64,000 nucleotides of DNA from Rebecca billardiae RCC1528. Lineage: Eukaryota; Haptophyta. Below, piece by piece: positions 51,676-61,416 of this stretch. Under the pieces are notes generated by a model that saw only the letters and a program-made list of their open reading frames with translations, was not told the DNA's origin and did not search any database. Numbering within the stretch: position 1 is the first letter of the stretch; each line of letters starts with the position of its first letter. Location of the stretch: assembly GCA_965240325.2 (NCBI GenBank), contig OZ251227.1, positions 2,046,001-2,110,000 of the forward strand, given 5' to 3'. The translations under genes and the position numbers were made by a program.

Positions 51676-54648
51676 TCAGATGGACGGAGCTCCGAACACG
51701 ACGAACGGCGCCCAGTGGCGAATGCGGAAGATGCGCGAGCGGTCGTCATCAGTCTCGCGCTTGGTCCTGTGAAGCAGCTCACTTAAAGTTGCTCGCATCA
51801 GGCCTGCAATATCCACGTGATGCGCGTCGCCGCCCACATCGGCAGCTTGGAGGCTCTCAGCCAGCCGCTGGTACAGCTCCTCCATCATGTCGCAGGTCTT
51901 GCTGTCACTGACGGGCCACAGCGAAGCGATGAGCGTGCTGCAGCCCGCGGAGAGGAAGGCGCGCGCGATGCCGATCAGCCCCTCCGAGCTCAGCTCGCCG
52001 CGGAACGTGTCGCACGCGCTTAGCACCATGAGCTGCATCTCTCGCAGGTCGAGAGACTCCACGTCCGCCATCCCCAGCATCGCCTCGTCGTAGCTGGAGC
52101 CAGCCAGGTGCAGGCCTGTCGGCGAGCCGTGCACGGCGAAGTGCACAAAGTGTGCGCGCGCGAGGTGCTCCATGAGCGCGGGCTTCGTCACCTGCTCGCC
52201 CTTCAGCAGCGTCACCTCCAGCCTGCTCGCCACGGCCGCCTTCGAGTCCAAGAGCTGGCTCACGGCGCGCGCCTCGGTATGCGCTTCGAGAAGATCGTCC
52301 AGCGCCTCGCCCACCACGTCGCCCACGGCGAGCTGCTTCGAGAGCTGCTCCCGCTCAGCACGCTCGAGGTAGCGCACCACCTTCCGCGCGCCGCCGTCGA
52401 CCGCCATCGCCTCCACCCACACGCACCAGCTCCTCTTGCCGCGCACGCCTCGCCTCGCCTCCTCCACGTCCTCGTTTGTCTGCAGCCGCCATGGCAGCTC
52501 GTAGCCGGAGTAGTCCTGCACGCCCGCGACGAGGGCGCGCTGAACGGAGTCGTCCTGCGCGCGGGCAGCGCGGCTGGCAGCCCGGTGCGCCTCGAGCTGC
52601 AGCAGCGCGCCAACCGACGGCGCGACGCTCAGCGCGTGGCGCTCCACCAGGTACTTGCCCTCCGCGTCGAGCAGCGCGGCAAACGGCAGCGCGTGCAGGG
52701 GGCCATCTGGCAGCAGCACGAGCCTCTCGCGCCCCATCAGCGCCTGTGCCAGCGGCTCGACGAGCAGCTCGTGACACCGCCGCAGCAGCGCCTTCGCCTC
52801 CGCATCGGCTGCATCTGCGTCATCGCGACGGCGCTTACCCCTCGTTTGTGGCAGCCCCACCACCCGCTCGCAGTCAGAGACACGTGCGCCCATGCGCACA
52901 GAGGCCCTCACGCACAGGCGGCCGTGGTCGCCCGCTGACTGGCCGCGGCTGCTGAGGATCGCACCGCGCGTGTCAGCCACGAGTGTGCCCAGCGACTGCT
53001 CGCCCAGCTCAAGCTTGTGCAGCAGCGGTGCCAATCGCGGGTCTGGCCGCACCACCCACGCCAAGATGCTCGACTCGGTCACCTGCGAGAAGAGCACGAG
53101 GCAGGCTCGATGGCGCACAGCGTACTCGCGCATCTGCTGCCACGACGGCGCCGGCGGCAGCGCGCGCGAGGGGGCTGCGTTCATATCGGAGCCGCTCGAC
53201 GGCTGCTGCCAGTTCTGGCGCACGAGCAGGAGCGCGAGCGAGCGCGCTCGGCTGCGCTCGGCCGCCTCCAGCGCCTCTGCACCCCTCCCTCCCTCCACGA
53301 GCTCACGCTGCAGGCCATTCGAGGCAGCAACTGGCAGGCCGGTGTCCCCAAACGAGACGCGCGCTTGATCCGTGCTCAGTTCGACCCAGAGCGAATCGTA
53401 CACGGACAGAGCGGCCTTGAACTCGTCAGCTGCGCGCTCGTGCTGCCCGAGGCTGCTGTGCGCCCTGGCAAGGTTGCTCAGCGCATTGCCCTCGCCTTGC
53501 ATGTACCCAATCTCGCGGCTGATGGCCAGCGCCTTTTTGTGGTGCTCGACGGCGCGCTCGTACTGCCCAAGGCTGAAGTACGCGCTGCCCAGGTTGGTCA
53601 GGTCGCTGCCCTCACCCCTTCTGTCGCCAATCTCATGGCTGATGGCCAGCGCCTGCTTGAGGTGCTCGATGGCTGACTCGTACTGCCTGAGGCCGCTGAA
53701 TGCTATGCCCATGTTCCCCAGCGCACTGCCCTCGCCCTGCCTGTTACCGCTATCACGGCTGATGACCAGCGCCTGCCTGTGGAGAGCGATGGCGCACGCG
53801 TACTGCTTGAGACAAAAGTACGCGTTGCCCAAATTGACCAGACGGCTGCGTTCACCCTGCTTGTCGCCGATCTCGCGGCTGATGGCCAGCGCCTGCTCGT
53901 GGTACTCGATGGCGCGCTCATACTGGCCGAGGCTGCGATACGCGTTGCCCAGGTTGCCCAGGCAGCTGCTCTCGCCCTGCCTGTTGCCGGTCTCGCGGCT
54001 GATGGCTAGCGCCTTCTCATGGTGATCGATGGCGCGCTCGTACTGGCCGAGGCTGAAGTACGCATTGCCCAGGTTACCCAGATCGCTGCCCTCGCCCAGC
54101 CTGTCACCAATCTCACGGCTGATGGCCAGCGCCTCCTTGTCGTGCTCTATGGCGCTCTGATACTGGCCGAGGCTGAAGTACGCGTTGCCCAGGTTACCCA
54201 GGTCGTTGGCCTCGCCCCGCCTGTCGCCGATCTCTCGGCTGATGGCCAGCGCCTGCATGAGGTGATCGATGGCTAGCTGATACTGCCCTAGGCTACGGTA
54301 CGCGCTGCCGAGGTTGCCCAGCACATTGCCCTCAATCTGCTTGTCGCCGATCTCACGGCTGATGGTCCGCGCCTGTATGAGATGCTCGATTGCGCACTCG
54401 TACCGCCCAAGGCTGTCATACGCGTTGCCCAGGCTACTCAGCACACTGCCCTCGCCACGCATGTCGCCAATCTCGCGGCTGATGGGCAGTGCCTCCTCGT
54501 AGTGCTCGATGGCGCGCTCGTAAAGCCTGAGGCTTAAGAGGGCGTTACCCAGGCTGCTCAGCACGCTGCCCTCGCCCTGCCTGTCGCCGATCTCGCGGCT
54601 GATAGCCAGGGCGTGCTCCAGAGCCTCCACACGCGAACCGCCTTCCAT
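51676..54648 (-). CDS. TPR-CHAT protein (caspase-like peptidase family)
   Basis: 990 residues. The N-terminal 410 residues are ten near-perfect 40-residue tetratricopeptide repeats (GDRxGEGxxLxNLGNAYxSL GQYERAIEHxxxALAISREI), a protein-binding superhelix. A linker follows (ALEAAERSRARSLALLLVR, LVLFSQVTESSILAWVV) and then a CHAT domain: ERLVLLPDGPLHALPFAAL, YLVERHALSVAPSVGALL, HFVHFAVHG with catalytic His840, MVLSACDT with catalytic Cys879, and LIGIARAFLSAGCSTLIASLWPVSD. CHAT domains are clan CD cysteine peptidases related to separase and caspases, often regulated by attached TPRs; bacterial relatives cut substrates in defence and death pathways. Substrate and trigger here are unknown. The start Met falls inside a partial TPR, so an upstream exon is possible. 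Confidence 0.9.
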   Translation of the reverse strand: MEGGSRVEALEHALAISREIGDRQGEGSVLSSLGNALLSLRLYERAIEHYEEALPISREIGDMRGEGSVLSSLGNAYDSLGRYECAIEHLIQARTISREIGDKQIEGNVLGNLGSAYRSLGQYQLAIDHLMQALAISREIGDRRGEANDLGNLGNAYFSLGQYQSAIEHDKEALAISREIGDRLGEGSDLGNLGNAYFSLGQYERAIDHHEKALAISRETGNRQGESSCLGNLGNAYRSLGQYERAIEYHEQALAISREIGDKQGERSRLVNLGNAYFCLKQYACAIALHRQALVISRDSGNRQGEGSALGNMGIAFSGLRQYESAIEHLKQALAISHEIGDRRGEGSDLTNLGSAYFSLGQYERAVEHHKKALAISREIGYMQGEGNALSNLARAHSSLGQHERAADEFKAALSVYDSLWVELSTDQARVSFGDTGLPVAASNGLQRELVEGGRGAEALEAAERSRARSLALLLVRQNWQQPSSGSDMNAAPSRALPPAPSWQQMREYAVRHRACLVLFSQVTESSILAWVVRPDPRLAPLLHKLELGEQSLGTLVADTRGAILSSRGQSAGDHGRLCVRASVRMGARVSDCERVVGLPQTRGKRRRDDADAADAEAKALLRRCHELLVEPLAQALMGRERLVLLPDGPLHALPFAALLDAEGKYLVERHALSVAPSVGALLQLEAHRAASRAARAQDDSVQRALVAGVQDYSGYELPWRLQTNEDVEEARRGVRGKRSWCVWVEAMAVDGGARKVVRYLERAEREQLSKQLAVGDVVGEALDDLLEAHTEARAVSQLLDSKAAVASRLEVTLLKGEQVTKPALMEHLARAHFVHFAVHGSPTGLHLAGSSYDEAMLGMADVESLDLREMQLMVLSACDTFRGELSSEGLIGIARAFLSAGCSTLIASLWPVSDSKTCDMMEELYQRLAESLQAADVGGDAHHVDIAGLMRATLSELLHRTKRETDDDRSRIFRIRHWAPFVVFGAPSI
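53430..54640 (-). repeat. 120-bp tandem repeat encoding TPRs, about ten copies
   Basis: Period of exactly 120 bp (40 codons) visible in the recurring string CTGATGGCCAGCGCC at each unit start on the plus strand. High similarity between neighbouring units suggests recent expansion. Confidence 0.9.
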
Positions 54649-54859
54649 GCTCGGCCGGCCATCACCGAGATTGCATGCGCGGAATCTGAATCTCGTCCCC
54701 AGCTACCTTCAACCTGGTACAATTTAAGGACAGTACTGTACAGTAGTAGTAGTAGTAGACTCAGATCAAGGGCGGTGCTCTCAGATCTACACCTACGACC
54801 GAACACAACGCGCGCGCGCCGCTCGGCGCTCGAGCGCGCCGGTCCCGACGCTCGCAAAC
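54649..54859. promoter_or_regulatory. Bidirectional promoter, TPR-CHAT / glycosyltransferase
   Basis: 211 bp between divergent ATGs, with a short AGT-repeat (AGTAGTAGTAGTAGT near 54742) and a modest AT-rich stretch. Assigned by position. Confidence 0.45.
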
Positions 54860-56329
54860 ATGGCGGGCGGCATTTCGGCCATGCGCCCGGCGCATTGCGC
54901 GGCCGCGGCGCTGGTCGTGTGGGGGCTGGTGTGGTGCGTGCACCTGACGATGATCCAGCTGCCGCGGTCATCGCCGCCGCTGCTCGCGCGCATGGGTGCC
55001 GAGAGGCGCCCGAAGCGCCTGCACACGGGCATGGTCATGGAGGACGGCTCCATTGTGCCGGTGCGCCGCGCAAACGACGAGCGCCCGAGCATCGAGCTGC
55101 CCACGCGCGAGGCGCTCGATAGAGAGCGCCAGATCACACTCGTGCTCGCCGCTCGCGCGGCCGACGACGTCGGCTTCCCCCGGCTAGGCTCCCTAACCGC
55201 GTCGCTGCGCAAGTTCTGCGCGCCAGACGCGGTCGCAGAGATGCTGCTGCTCGCGCCCACGAGCGACCGGCACGTTTTCGAGACGCACGCGGCCTTTGCG
55301 AGCCTGCCCTTTGCCTGGCGCGTCATCGACGACAGCGGCCTGCTCTCTCGGCCGACGAAGCACTTCAAGCGGTACACGCCCCGGCGCGAGTGGGCTGAGA
55401 ACGGCGGCCGAGGCGTCAACTACCGCGTGCAGATGCTGCTGAAGATCGCCGTCGCGACGCTCGTGCAGACGGAGTACTACCTGACGCTCGACTGCGACGT
55501 GCTCGCGGTGCAGCCCATCACCTTCGACGCGCTCGTGCCCGGCGGCCGCGGCCTCGTCCAGGGCGAGCCCTTCCCGTACGAGCAGCGGCACGAGCCAGGC
55601 TGGTGGCACGCGGCCGAGGTCGCGCTGCGCGCGCGCGGCTGCCTCACGCCGGCCGAGGGCGGCGGCGATAGCGCGCCACTGGGCGGCGCGAGTATTGGCG
55701 TGACCCCCGCCGTGCTCTCGCGCGCGCTCGCCCTGCGCACCATGGCGCGCCTCGAGGAGGTGCACGGCGGGCGCTGGTGGGGCGCCGCGTGGGACGAGAT
55801 TCTCTTTCGACTTCTCTCGCAATCTCCCGACGAGCTCAACTGGACCGAGTACACGCTCTACTTCACCGCGGGGTGCGAGTGGGCGGGCGCGCTCGAGCGG
55901 CTACACGCGCCGCCGAAACCGGGCGCGAAGACCCTCTACTCGGAGCTCGGCTTCGATTGGGGCGACTGGGAGCTGTGGGAGCCGTCGCAGGCGTTTGGCC
56001 CGGACGGGCCCGCGCTCTTCACCGTCCTGCAGTCCATCTCGGGCGTGGAGCCGCAGTGGGTGGACGAGCAGGTCGCCCCCTACTTGGGCGGCACCGTTCA
56101 GGGGGATGCGGTGGGCGCTGGACTCCGGCCACGCGCGAACGCTACCGGCACCGTCGCGGCTGCGGATGCTGCGCGCGTCGGGCCTGCAGCGCCCACTGGG
56201 ACGGTGGATGCAGCCACTGGCACACGTGCTCGCGACGCATCCCCACAGCAGCAGGCTCCGACGGCCGTGCCGCCCGCGGCGGCTGTGGAGCATGGTCACG
56301 ATGCGGCGTCGACTGCGAGGCCATCATGA
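54860..56329 (+). CDS. DUF6492-like glycosyltransferase-type membrane protein
   Basis: 489 residues, type II topology: short cytosolic N-terminus, then a transmembrane anchor (CAAAALVVWGLVWCVHLTMI, residues 14-33). The lumenal part has FPRLGSLTASLRKFCAPDAV, VNYRVQMLLKIAVATLVQTE, then YLTLDCDVLAVQPI, a DxD motif (D211, D213) of the kind that binds the sugar nucleotide through Mn2+, and a WWGAAWDEILF block. The order of these blocks fits the DUF6492 family of glycosyltransferase-like proteins. Golgi location and a role in glycan assembly are inferred; donor and acceptor are unknown. The C-terminal 70 residues are Ala/Thr/Pro-rich and may be a linker or misframed. Confidence 0.72.
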   Translation: MAGGISAMRPAHCAAAALVVWGLVWCVHLTMIQLPRSSPPLLARMGAERRPKRLHTGMVMEDGSIVPVRRANDERPSIELPTREALDRERQITLVLAARAADDVGFPRLGSLTASLRKFCAPDAVAEMLLLAPTSDRHVFETHAAFASLPFAWRVIDDSGLLSRPTKHFKRYTPRREWAENGGRGVNYRVQMLLKIAVATLVQTEYYLTLDCDVLAVQPITFDALVPGGRGLVQGEPFPYEQRHEPGWWHAAEVALRARGCLTPAEGGGDSAPLGGASIGVTPAVLSRALALRTMARLEEVHGGRWWGAAWDEILFRLLSQSPDELNWTEYTLYFTAGCEWAGALERLHAPPKPGAKTLYSELGFDWGDWELWEPSQAFGPDGPALFTVLQSISGVEPQWVDEQVAPYLGGTVQGDAVGAGLRPRANATGTVAAADAARVGPAAPTGTVDAATGTRARDASPQQQAPTAVPPAAAVEHGHDAASTARPS

Positions 56330-56592
56330 CTTTCTGCGCCAGCTGACGCTGTGCGCATCGATGCTTGTTCGTTCGATAATCCGTCTTCGGAGGGTTCCGC
56401 CGGACCTTCCGGCCGCGGGCGGGCCCTCAGTGGCGGTCGTCAAGTTGGCAGCAGCGGCGGCCTTGCTGAGAATATATTGTAGTTATTCATCGCCTTGAAG
56501 CGCGACTAGCTAATATGTCGTCCATGTCGATGATTAAACTATATCGTGGATCTAATTCTACCGACGAATTACTAATCTAATAATTAGTTATA

Positions 56593-56713
<121 letters not shown>

Positions 56714-56959
56714 CTGAATTTAGCTAGACCTGGGAGCGGCTGGGCCTGGGAGTGGCGCGAGTCGGATTGCTGCGGAGCAGCGGAGCAGACTCTGACTCGG
56801 CCTGACAGCGGCCGAGTCCCAGCCAGAAGGTAGAAATGGCATATATCAGCAGTCTAGTGAGTCTGCAGCCCGCACGCAGTCAGTGTCCGTGGCGGGCTCG
56901 GGCTCCGAGTCCGAAACCGACCGAATTGAGGGTGAAGGGTCTATTTAAGAGTAAGAGCA

Positions 56960-57075
56960 GGCAAGCAGTACAGTTTACAAATAACCTACAATATGTTTTA
57001 ACGTGCACACTGTTGAGTGTTGGTTTTAAAGGCGGTGATTGATGACGCCATCCAACACTGCACAAAGCCGTCAAA
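56960..57075 (-). mobile_element. MITE-like short dispersed repeat, copy 3 (reverse orientation)
   Basis: The reverse complement reads CTTTGTGCAGTGTTGGATGG, CGTCATCAATCACCGCCTT and GTGTGCACGTTAAAACATA, matching 42570-42625 with small indels. It lies in intergenic DNA with no relation to duplication A, which shows the unit is dispersed. Confidence 0.65.
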
Positions 57076-57344
57076 GGGCACAGTACGGCCACATAAAAAA
57101 CAGACCGGCGCAGGCAGGTGAGGGGCGCAAAGTTGCCGCACCTCATCGAGGCGGCCATTGCAGCAAGCGGCCGCCCCGCGCTCGGAGGCACGTACGGTAC
57201 GCCCATAAGCCGTGAATTTACTGATATATATATATATTGTTGTCTTTATGATAAACTAGTTTATGGCATAGTCTCTGAGCTGCGATTCGACTGACAATAC
57301 TCGGCCTAGCAGTAGCAGGCGGGCTAGGGCCGCCATCAGATCGA

Positions 57345-57998
57345 CTACACCGCCGGGTACTCGGCACTTGCGGATACCACCGCGTCCATGCGAATATCGT
57401 GCGCCTCAGCAGGCACACTTTCAACCATCTGCACGTCGAAGCCGACGCCCAGCTTGACGCTGGGGGGCAGGCCCCGCTCGGCGCGCGCAGCATCCAGCGC
57501 CACCAGGAAGCGATCGTAGAAGCCCTTCCCTCGGCCGAGGCGCGTGAGCGTCGACGGGGCAAACAGCATGGCGGGGACAATGACCAAGTCAATATCTCCA
57601 TTCGTCGTGCCGTCGGCCAGGCCCTGCGCCGCGTCGTCGGTGTGCTCGGGCACGTGCCACGCGTTGATGGGTAGAGCGCGAAGCTCGTCGAGGGAGGATG
57701 CGCGCAGCATGCGCATGCTTCCATCACCATCGACCTTGGGCACATACACGCGCTTTGCGCTAGTGGAGAACAGAGCTTCAATCAGCGGCCACGTGTCCAA
57801 CTCACGCCCGTTCGTCATCGGCAGGTACACCGACACGCCGTCACTCCGCGCGAGGGCCGGGTGGCCGATGACGCGATCACATACGGCGCGTGACTGCGAG
57901 CTCACGTAGTCGGCGGAGATCGCCTTCAGCACCTTGCGGGCGCCTTGACGAGCAACCACCTTCGCAGATGCGCTCGCCGGCGCAGCGGCCGCTTGCAT
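57345..57998 (-). CDS. MTHFS: 5-formyltetrahydrofolate cyclo-ligase
   Basis: 217 residues from the ATG at 57998; the frame is open upstream to 58145 without an ATG. The enzyme uses ATP to convert 5-formyl-THF to 5,10-methenyl-THF, the only way to return that folate to one-carbon metabolism. Seen: an N-terminal basic helix (ARQGARKVLKAISADYVSSQS), YLPMTNGRELDTWPLIEALF, VYVPKV for the substrate strand, and the signature LVIVPAMLFAPSTLTRLGRG KGFYDRFL, which carries the ATP phosphate loop and catalytic residues. Length is normal (about 200). If translation started further upstream, the added hydrophobic leader (VPSALVLLLAPTT) could target an organelle. Confidence 0.9.
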   Translation of the reverse strand: MQAAAAPASASAKVVARQGARKVLKAISADYVSSQSRAVCDRVIGHPALARSDGVSVYLPMTNGRELDTWPLIEALFSTSAKRVYVPKVDGDGSMRMLRASSLDELRALPINAWHVPEHTDDAAQGLADGTTNGDIDLVIVPAMLFAPSTLTRLGRGKGFYDRFLVALDAARAERGLPPSVKLGVGFDVQMVESVPAEAHDIRMDAVVSASAEYPAV

Positions 57999-58105
57999 CA
58001 CCGTGGTGGGAGCAAGCAGCAACACCAGTGCCGATGGCACGACCGTCGTGATCGCCCTCCGCACACTGCCCCGTCGCGGAGCGCTGCGCCGCCTGCGCTT
58101 GCACG
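57999..58105. promoter_or_regulatory. Compact bidirectional promoter, MTHFS / small secreted-type gene
   Basis: 107 bp between divergent ATGs. Assigned by position. Confidence 0.45.
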
Positions 58106-58681
58106 ATGGCGGTCCTCGCGGTCGCTGTGGTGTTGGTGACTGCACCCTTTGGCCTCAGCGATGCGCTCGGTCTGAAAATGATGCAGCTGCCGGCGAGACC
58201 ACACGCCTCGCTGAGTACTCGCGACGTGGTCACCACCCTCTGCTTCTCCCTGCAGCACAACCACGTGCCGCAACCGGATGCAGGCTTGCGCCGGCTGTGG
58301 GAGTTCTGCACCTTCGAGGCAAAATCTGCGCTCACAGCTCGGCGAGGGGCGCGCACGATGGAACGCTTCATGAAATATGCCACCTCGCCTGCTTTTGCGA
58401 AGCTCGTCAACGCGCGGTCCTTCGAAATACTGGAGGAAACACTCATAGCAGGCACGCCGACACGCGGGGACATGGCGAGCATCATAGTCGCGGTGGATGA
58501 TTGGGAAAGTGATGGCGTGGCCGACGAATATGGCGAGCATGAGGACGCGCGCAGATTTCGATGGCTGCTCCAGCAAGAGCGCCGGCCGCCTCTTGAGGGA
58601 TGCTGGCTCGTGCGTGAGGTGATCAGCCTCGACGAGCAGTATCTATTCAACGGCGACACTGGCTCGACAACCACCGAGTGA
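58106..58681 (+). CDS. Small protein with signal peptide, algal/plant DUF-type fold
   Basis: 191 residues. Starts with a hydrophobic leader (MAVLAVAVVLVTAPFGLSDA LG) suitable for secretion or complex-plastid import. The body reads STRDVVTTLCFSLQHNHVPQ, PDAGLRRLWEFCTFEAKSAL and RTMERFMKYATSPAF, which resembles a conserved plant and algal family of NTF2-like small proteins in which a query of the type (E/R)DVVxxQLxxLQxNDxPxPDxG is followed by (Y/F)xFxSPxxK. I cannot name a reaction. It is divergent from the folate enzyme. Confidence 0.65.
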   Translation: MAVLAVAVVLVTAPFGLSDALGLKMMQLPARPHASLSTRDVVTTLCFSLQHNHVPQPDAGLRRLWEFCTFEAKSALTARRGARTMERFMKYATSPAFAKLVNARSFEILEETLIAGTPTRGDMASIIVAVDDWESDGVADEYGEHEDARRFRWLLQQERRPPLEGCWLVREVISLDEQYLFNGDTGSTTTE

Positions 58682-59003
58682 ACGTTGACCAACGCCTTCT
58701 CCAGGGCAAGCGTCGTCGTACTGTAGACGCCCACGGTGGTCTCGCACTAATATTCATCGCCGTTGCCCGTCCTTGTGAGCTGGTGCATCGTGAAACGCCG
58801 CAGTGGATGACCGCTGCTTTGAAGCCGCCTGACGAACCGCGCACCGGGCCCGTCTCCGACTGGTGATGCCGGACTTGAAACTTGTTCTGACTTCGGATTC
58901 GGACTCGGAGTGACTCTGTCCGACTCGGAGTCGCCGGGGCGCCGTGCCCGTGACGAGTTATATACATACTTTCGTCGTTATCAATTACGACCCCCGGCGC
59001 CAT

Positions 59004-59050
<47 letters not shown>

Positions 59051-59603
59051 CTAACTATTATTAACTAGTAGTAACTAAATAATATTCGTTTGACTTCGGA
59101 ATGACTCGGCTCCATCAGCGATCTGGCGGCGGAGCAACATGATTCCACGCCGCAGAATACGGCGGCAGGCATCATCGTCAGATCGTCGGTTGTCATTATG
59201 GCCGGAAACGTAGTCTCACTCAGATTGAGAAATGCCTTGGAAGCTGTGTCCGCCACTCCGCGCGGCCCGCGGCACTCGGAGCCGCGATGCCGGCCCCCCG
59301 CGGCGGCGCCGCGGTCGAGATTCAGGAAGGCTCGGGCTCCTCTCGTCGTCACGCAGACCCAGTGCCGAAGCGCCAATGCTGCGGATACCAGAAGTGCGTC
59401 GGATGTGGCTGCGGTCAATGGTGATCACAACGCACAGCGGTCCAAACGCAGCGATCCGTGTCTATCCCAGCTGAGTGTGCACTGGATTCTGAGACCGTGC
59501 GCGCAGTGCGCGCAGTGTCAAGGCAGACGGCCGCGGGATCAGCGGCTCGGTGGGAGGAGAGCGCCGCCCATGGGAGGGCAGTGGCATGGCCGCCATCACG
59601 AGC
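58682..59603. other. Intergenic region
   Basis: Contains a (TA)n tract and short GC-rich frames. A minus-strand frame (59418-59065) has two AFLNL motifs but no known domain; it might be a 3' exon of the gene at 59604-60208 and is not called. Confidence 0.4.
59006..59047. repeat. (TA)n microsatellite, 42 bp
   Basis: Uninterrupted TA repeats following GCCATGAC. Confidence 0.95.
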
Positions 59604-60208
59604 TCACGGGCGGCACACAGACGACCATGTGCAGTTGCCCAGCACGTCGCACGTGCCGTTCCGGAACTCGACGTTTTTGTACCAGGTCGGCTGCTCTGTC
59701 CACTCTCCACTAATCGCCAGGAAGCTCCGCTCCTCCGCGACGCTCCAGTTCGCGGGGACGAGCGAGTCTGGGTCCGAGCTGTTCGTGGGATCCACGCCTA
59801 CGCTGCACTCCATCTCGCAGAATGTGCACAGACAATCCACCAGGCCGAGCGATTGGCTGATGTGCTCCTCCGTGGTGTTCCTCACTGCGGCGCGGCACAC
59901 GTGTGGCGGCGCGCATGAGCCACCGACGCACGAGGGGGCGGGGAGGGGCGCAAGGGTGCGTGATGCACTCATCGCGCAGCGCGCGCACCGGAAAGCGCAT
60001 AACCCTCATCGGCACATCGAGCCGCCGGGCACTTGACGCACAGGACGTCCCCTGCCTCCGCAATCACCTGGGAGCCGAGCAAAGGCTTTTCTGAGGCCTC
60101 CTTCCACGAGGCCATGACGGCAAAGACGGCGAGCGTGAATGCGAGGGCAGTGCAGAAGCAGACACACGCCGCCATCGCCCCGGTGACGACATTTTTCGTG
60201 TTCACCAT
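59604..60208 (-). CDS. Cys-rich single-pass membrane protein, one intron, unknown function
   Basis: Exons 60208-59989 and 59884-59604 with a phase-1 GT-AG intron (104 nt) give 166 residues. An N-terminal transmembrane helix (MAACVCFCTALAFTLAVFAV) is followed by an ectodomain with about ten cysteines (LCVKCPAARC, DCLCTFCEMEC) and several N-glycosylation sequons (NTT, NSS, NWS, NGT, NCT), so the Cys-rich part is probably lumenal or extracellular. The stop at 59604 lies directly after a GTGAGC that would be a good donor, so a further 3' exon is possible. The family is not recognised. Divergent from the GT25 gene. Confidence 0.55.
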
Positions 60209-60504
60209 CGCGCCGCGCCGAGCAGGGGGCGCCCAGAGTTGCTGGCCCGGGCGACCGCTTTTCTCCGCGAGCAGCTGCGCCAAGCCGCGGCTGCGCGTTG
60301 ATTTGCTCCGGACCCGCGTCCGGGGGCTGGCTGGTACTCTCCGCCATCGCACTCGCTTCACGGGCTGTGCGGCCTGTGCCCGCCGAGTAACGATGGCGGC
60401 GCAGTCCGGAGGAGAGTACCAGACAGGTCCGGGGGCAGGACCCCCCTCGCCTTCTTCGCCCCTGCGACCGCAGCGACCCAAGCTGGTGAGCAGTTGGCAT
60501 CAGC
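60209..60504. promoter_or_regulatory. Bidirectional region, Cys-rich protein / GT25
   Basis: 296 bp between divergent ATGs. Includes GCTCCGGACCCGCGTCCGGGG, also found at 61850-61870, a short repeat of unknown meaning. The minus-strand frame is open upstream to 60481, so an upstream start is possible. Confidence 0.4.
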
Positions 60505-61416
60505 ATGGCGGATGCTTTACGAGCGCGTTTGCACGGGGCAGTCGTGATCAGCCTCGCACGGCGCCCTGCGAAGCGTGAGTCGTTTATGCAGCGTGCACGC
60601 GCGGCTGGGCTGTCCGACGATCTACTGGACGTCTTCGACGCCGTCGACGGCAGCACGCTCAGCACTGACTGGCTGACAGAGCACGGCTTTGCACTCTACC
60701 CGCGGTGGCAGATCCCTGGGCACACCAACAGATTTTATAGTCGCCATCTGAAATGGGGTGAGGTGGGCTGCGCCATCAGCCACTGGCGCGTGTGGGAAAC
60801 GATCGCTGCGCGTGACGATCACCGCGCAACTCTGGTGTTCGAGGACGACGTCGTCTTTGCTGATGGCTTCGCTGAACGCCTGGCCTTGGCGTTGGACGAA
60901 CTTGAGCGGTTGCAAAAGGCGGACTCCGCGCATGCGCTGGATTTCTTCTATCTGCTGCACAAGCCGATAGGGCCGGCTCGGCAAGCACCCACGCCGCTCG
61001 CCGCGCTTGGGGGCGGTTGCGAGCTCGTCGCCGGCCCACCGCCCTCGTGGAAAATGGCGGCGTACGCGCTCTTCCCGGCCGGAGCCCGGAAGTTGGTGGC
61101 CTCAGACTTCCGTACGCAGCTCGTGCCCGTCGACGACTTCCTGCCGGCCATCGCATCGCACCATCCCTTGCGACCGGATCTGGACGGCCTGTTTCATTGC
61201 GGGAACAGTGCGGACGGCACGCAGCAGGCCCGTGACAAATCGGATAGGCAACCGTCAGCAGTGCTGGACGAAGGGTGGCTGCGCGTGGGGGCATTGGTGC
61301 CAAACGTCGTGAGCGAGCGGCGTCTTAGCCTCTCGGACACGGAGAACAGCAGTGAGGTGGAACCAACAGCTGGGCGGTCGGCCGCAAGTGGATTGTCACC
61401 GAGGCTTCCTGCATGA
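60505..61416 (+). CDS. GT25-family glycosyltransferase
   Basis: 303 residues, intronless. Blocks in order: GAVVISLARRPAKRESFMQR near residue 12, AVDGSTL, KWGEVGCAISHWRVWE, then ATLVFEDDVVF with the E113-D114-D115 metal/donor-binding triad, and FYLLHKPIG. These are the signature blocks of family GT25, which includes bacterial LPS galactosyltransferases and eukaryotic collagen/procollagen galactosyltransferases. No signal anchor is visible at this start, so it is either cytosolic or lacks its true N-terminus. The tail after about 240 is low-complexity. Acceptor unknown. Confidence 0.82.
   Translation: MADALRARLHGAVVISLARRPAKRESFMQRARAAGLSDDLLDVFDAVDGSTLSTDWLTEHGFALYPRWQIPGHTNRFYSRHLKWGEVGCAISHWRVWETIAARDDHRATLVFEDDVVFADGFAERLALALDELERLQKADSAHALDFFYLLHKPIGPARQAPTPLAALGGGCELVAGPPPSWKMAAYALFPAGARKLVASDFRTQLVPVDDFLPAIASHHPLRPDLDGLFHCGNSADGTQQARDKSDRQPSAVLDEGWLRVGALVPNVVSERRLSLSDTENSSEVEPTAGRSAASGLSPRLPA

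Noticed and set aside
53430-54640. Regular 120-bp repeats considered as a possible CRISPR-like or satellite array
   Set aside because: The period equals 40 codons and the translation is a clean TPR array. There are no spacer/repeat units.
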